Assembly (NCBI GenBank): GCA_007123695.1
Contig: SLGN01000186.1
Span: 1-6,560 of the forward strand
Length of the DNA stretch: 6,560 nt
DNA from: Verrucomicrobiales bacterium
Lineage (GTDB): Bacteria > Verrucomicrobiota > Verrucomicrobiia > Verrucomicrobiales > DEV007
Reading direction: 5' to 3'
A model generated the notes under the pieces. The model had not been told where the DNA came from and made no database searches. It worked only from the letters and a program-made list of their open reading frames with translations. This document shows positions 6,544-6,560 of this stretch, in pieces; the stretch's first letter is position 1; each line of letters starts with the position of its first letter. The position numbers were made by a program, and so were the translations under genes.

Positions 6544-6560
6544 ATGCAAAGAACTTCGCC

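Larger units (their letters stand above)
6353..6560. other. AT-rich non-coding region at the right end
   Basis: No convincing coding frame was found here. By count, 6361-6410 is 36% GC and 6441-6500 is 35% GC, against 75% in 6001-6060 inside the neighbouring gene. It contains an A/T run around 6383-6403 with the palindrome AATATATT, G-rich runs between 6411 and 6434, the inverted repeat listed separately, and a TTGACT box near the edge. It may combine promoters with a remnant of inserted DNA; no transposase frame or target-site duplication is visible to prove this. Confidence 0.55.

Noticed and set aside
6544..6560. Start of a further plus-strand gene at the right edge
   Set aside because: An ATG with AGG six bases before it is present, but five codons are too few to support a gene call.
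1..6560. CRISPR array, tRNA, rRNA, riboswitch or complete insertion sequence
   Set aside because: No regularly spaced direct repeats, cloverleaf-like segment, rRNA-like sequence or transposase motif was noticed on either strand by eye.

Overview
The window is GC-rich (60 bases sampled inside the rightmost gene are 75% GC) and densely coded. It carries five protein genes. No tRNA, rRNA, CRISPR array or complete mobile element was seen. The gene content suggests a Verrucomicrobiota bacterium, with Planctomycetota less likely. The pointers are a secreted PQQ-type propeller opening with a 'W.NFRGP' motif, and a secreted helical-repeat protein with a C-terminal 'WQLIAPFDN...' sandwich domain. Both are common family styles in the PVC group. 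This assignment is an inference from protein style, not a database result.

Left part (1-2508, minus strand). A two-gene operon is read right to left. The first gene is an ATP-grasp ligase of 462 residues resembling the PGM1-like peptide ligases. After 28 bases comes an M20-family zinc amidohydrolase/peptidase, whose C-terminus is cut by the left edge. Pairing an amide-bond-forming enzyme with an amide-bond-cleaving one suggests a small peptide or aminoacyl metabolite is made, protected or salvaged. The substrate cannot be read from the sequence.

Middle (2509-3855). A short divergent intergenic region carries weak promoter-like elements in both directions. It separates the ligase operon from a complete plus-strand sufS, a cysteine desulfurase of 406 residues. 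All the key catalytic residues are present, at the same positions as known for E. coli SufS. No other suf gene is in the window.

Right part (3892-6314, minus strand). A second two-gene operon encodes exported proteins. Transcribed first is a HEAT/TPR-like protein with a C-terminal beta-sandwich; 38 bases later comes an eight-repeat PQQ-like beta-propeller. Both have clear signal peptides, so they probably act in the periplasm or at the cell surface. sufS and the propeller gene converge across only 36 bases.

Right end (6315-6560). This is non-coding and, in its core, markedly AT-rich (about 35% GC in two counted blocks). It holds a plausible promoter for the exported-protein operon, a perfect 7-base inverted repeat, and a TTGACT box pointing off the right edge. 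The most interesting items are the ligase/hydrolase pair, promoters placed almost on top of start codons, and the AT-rich segment.
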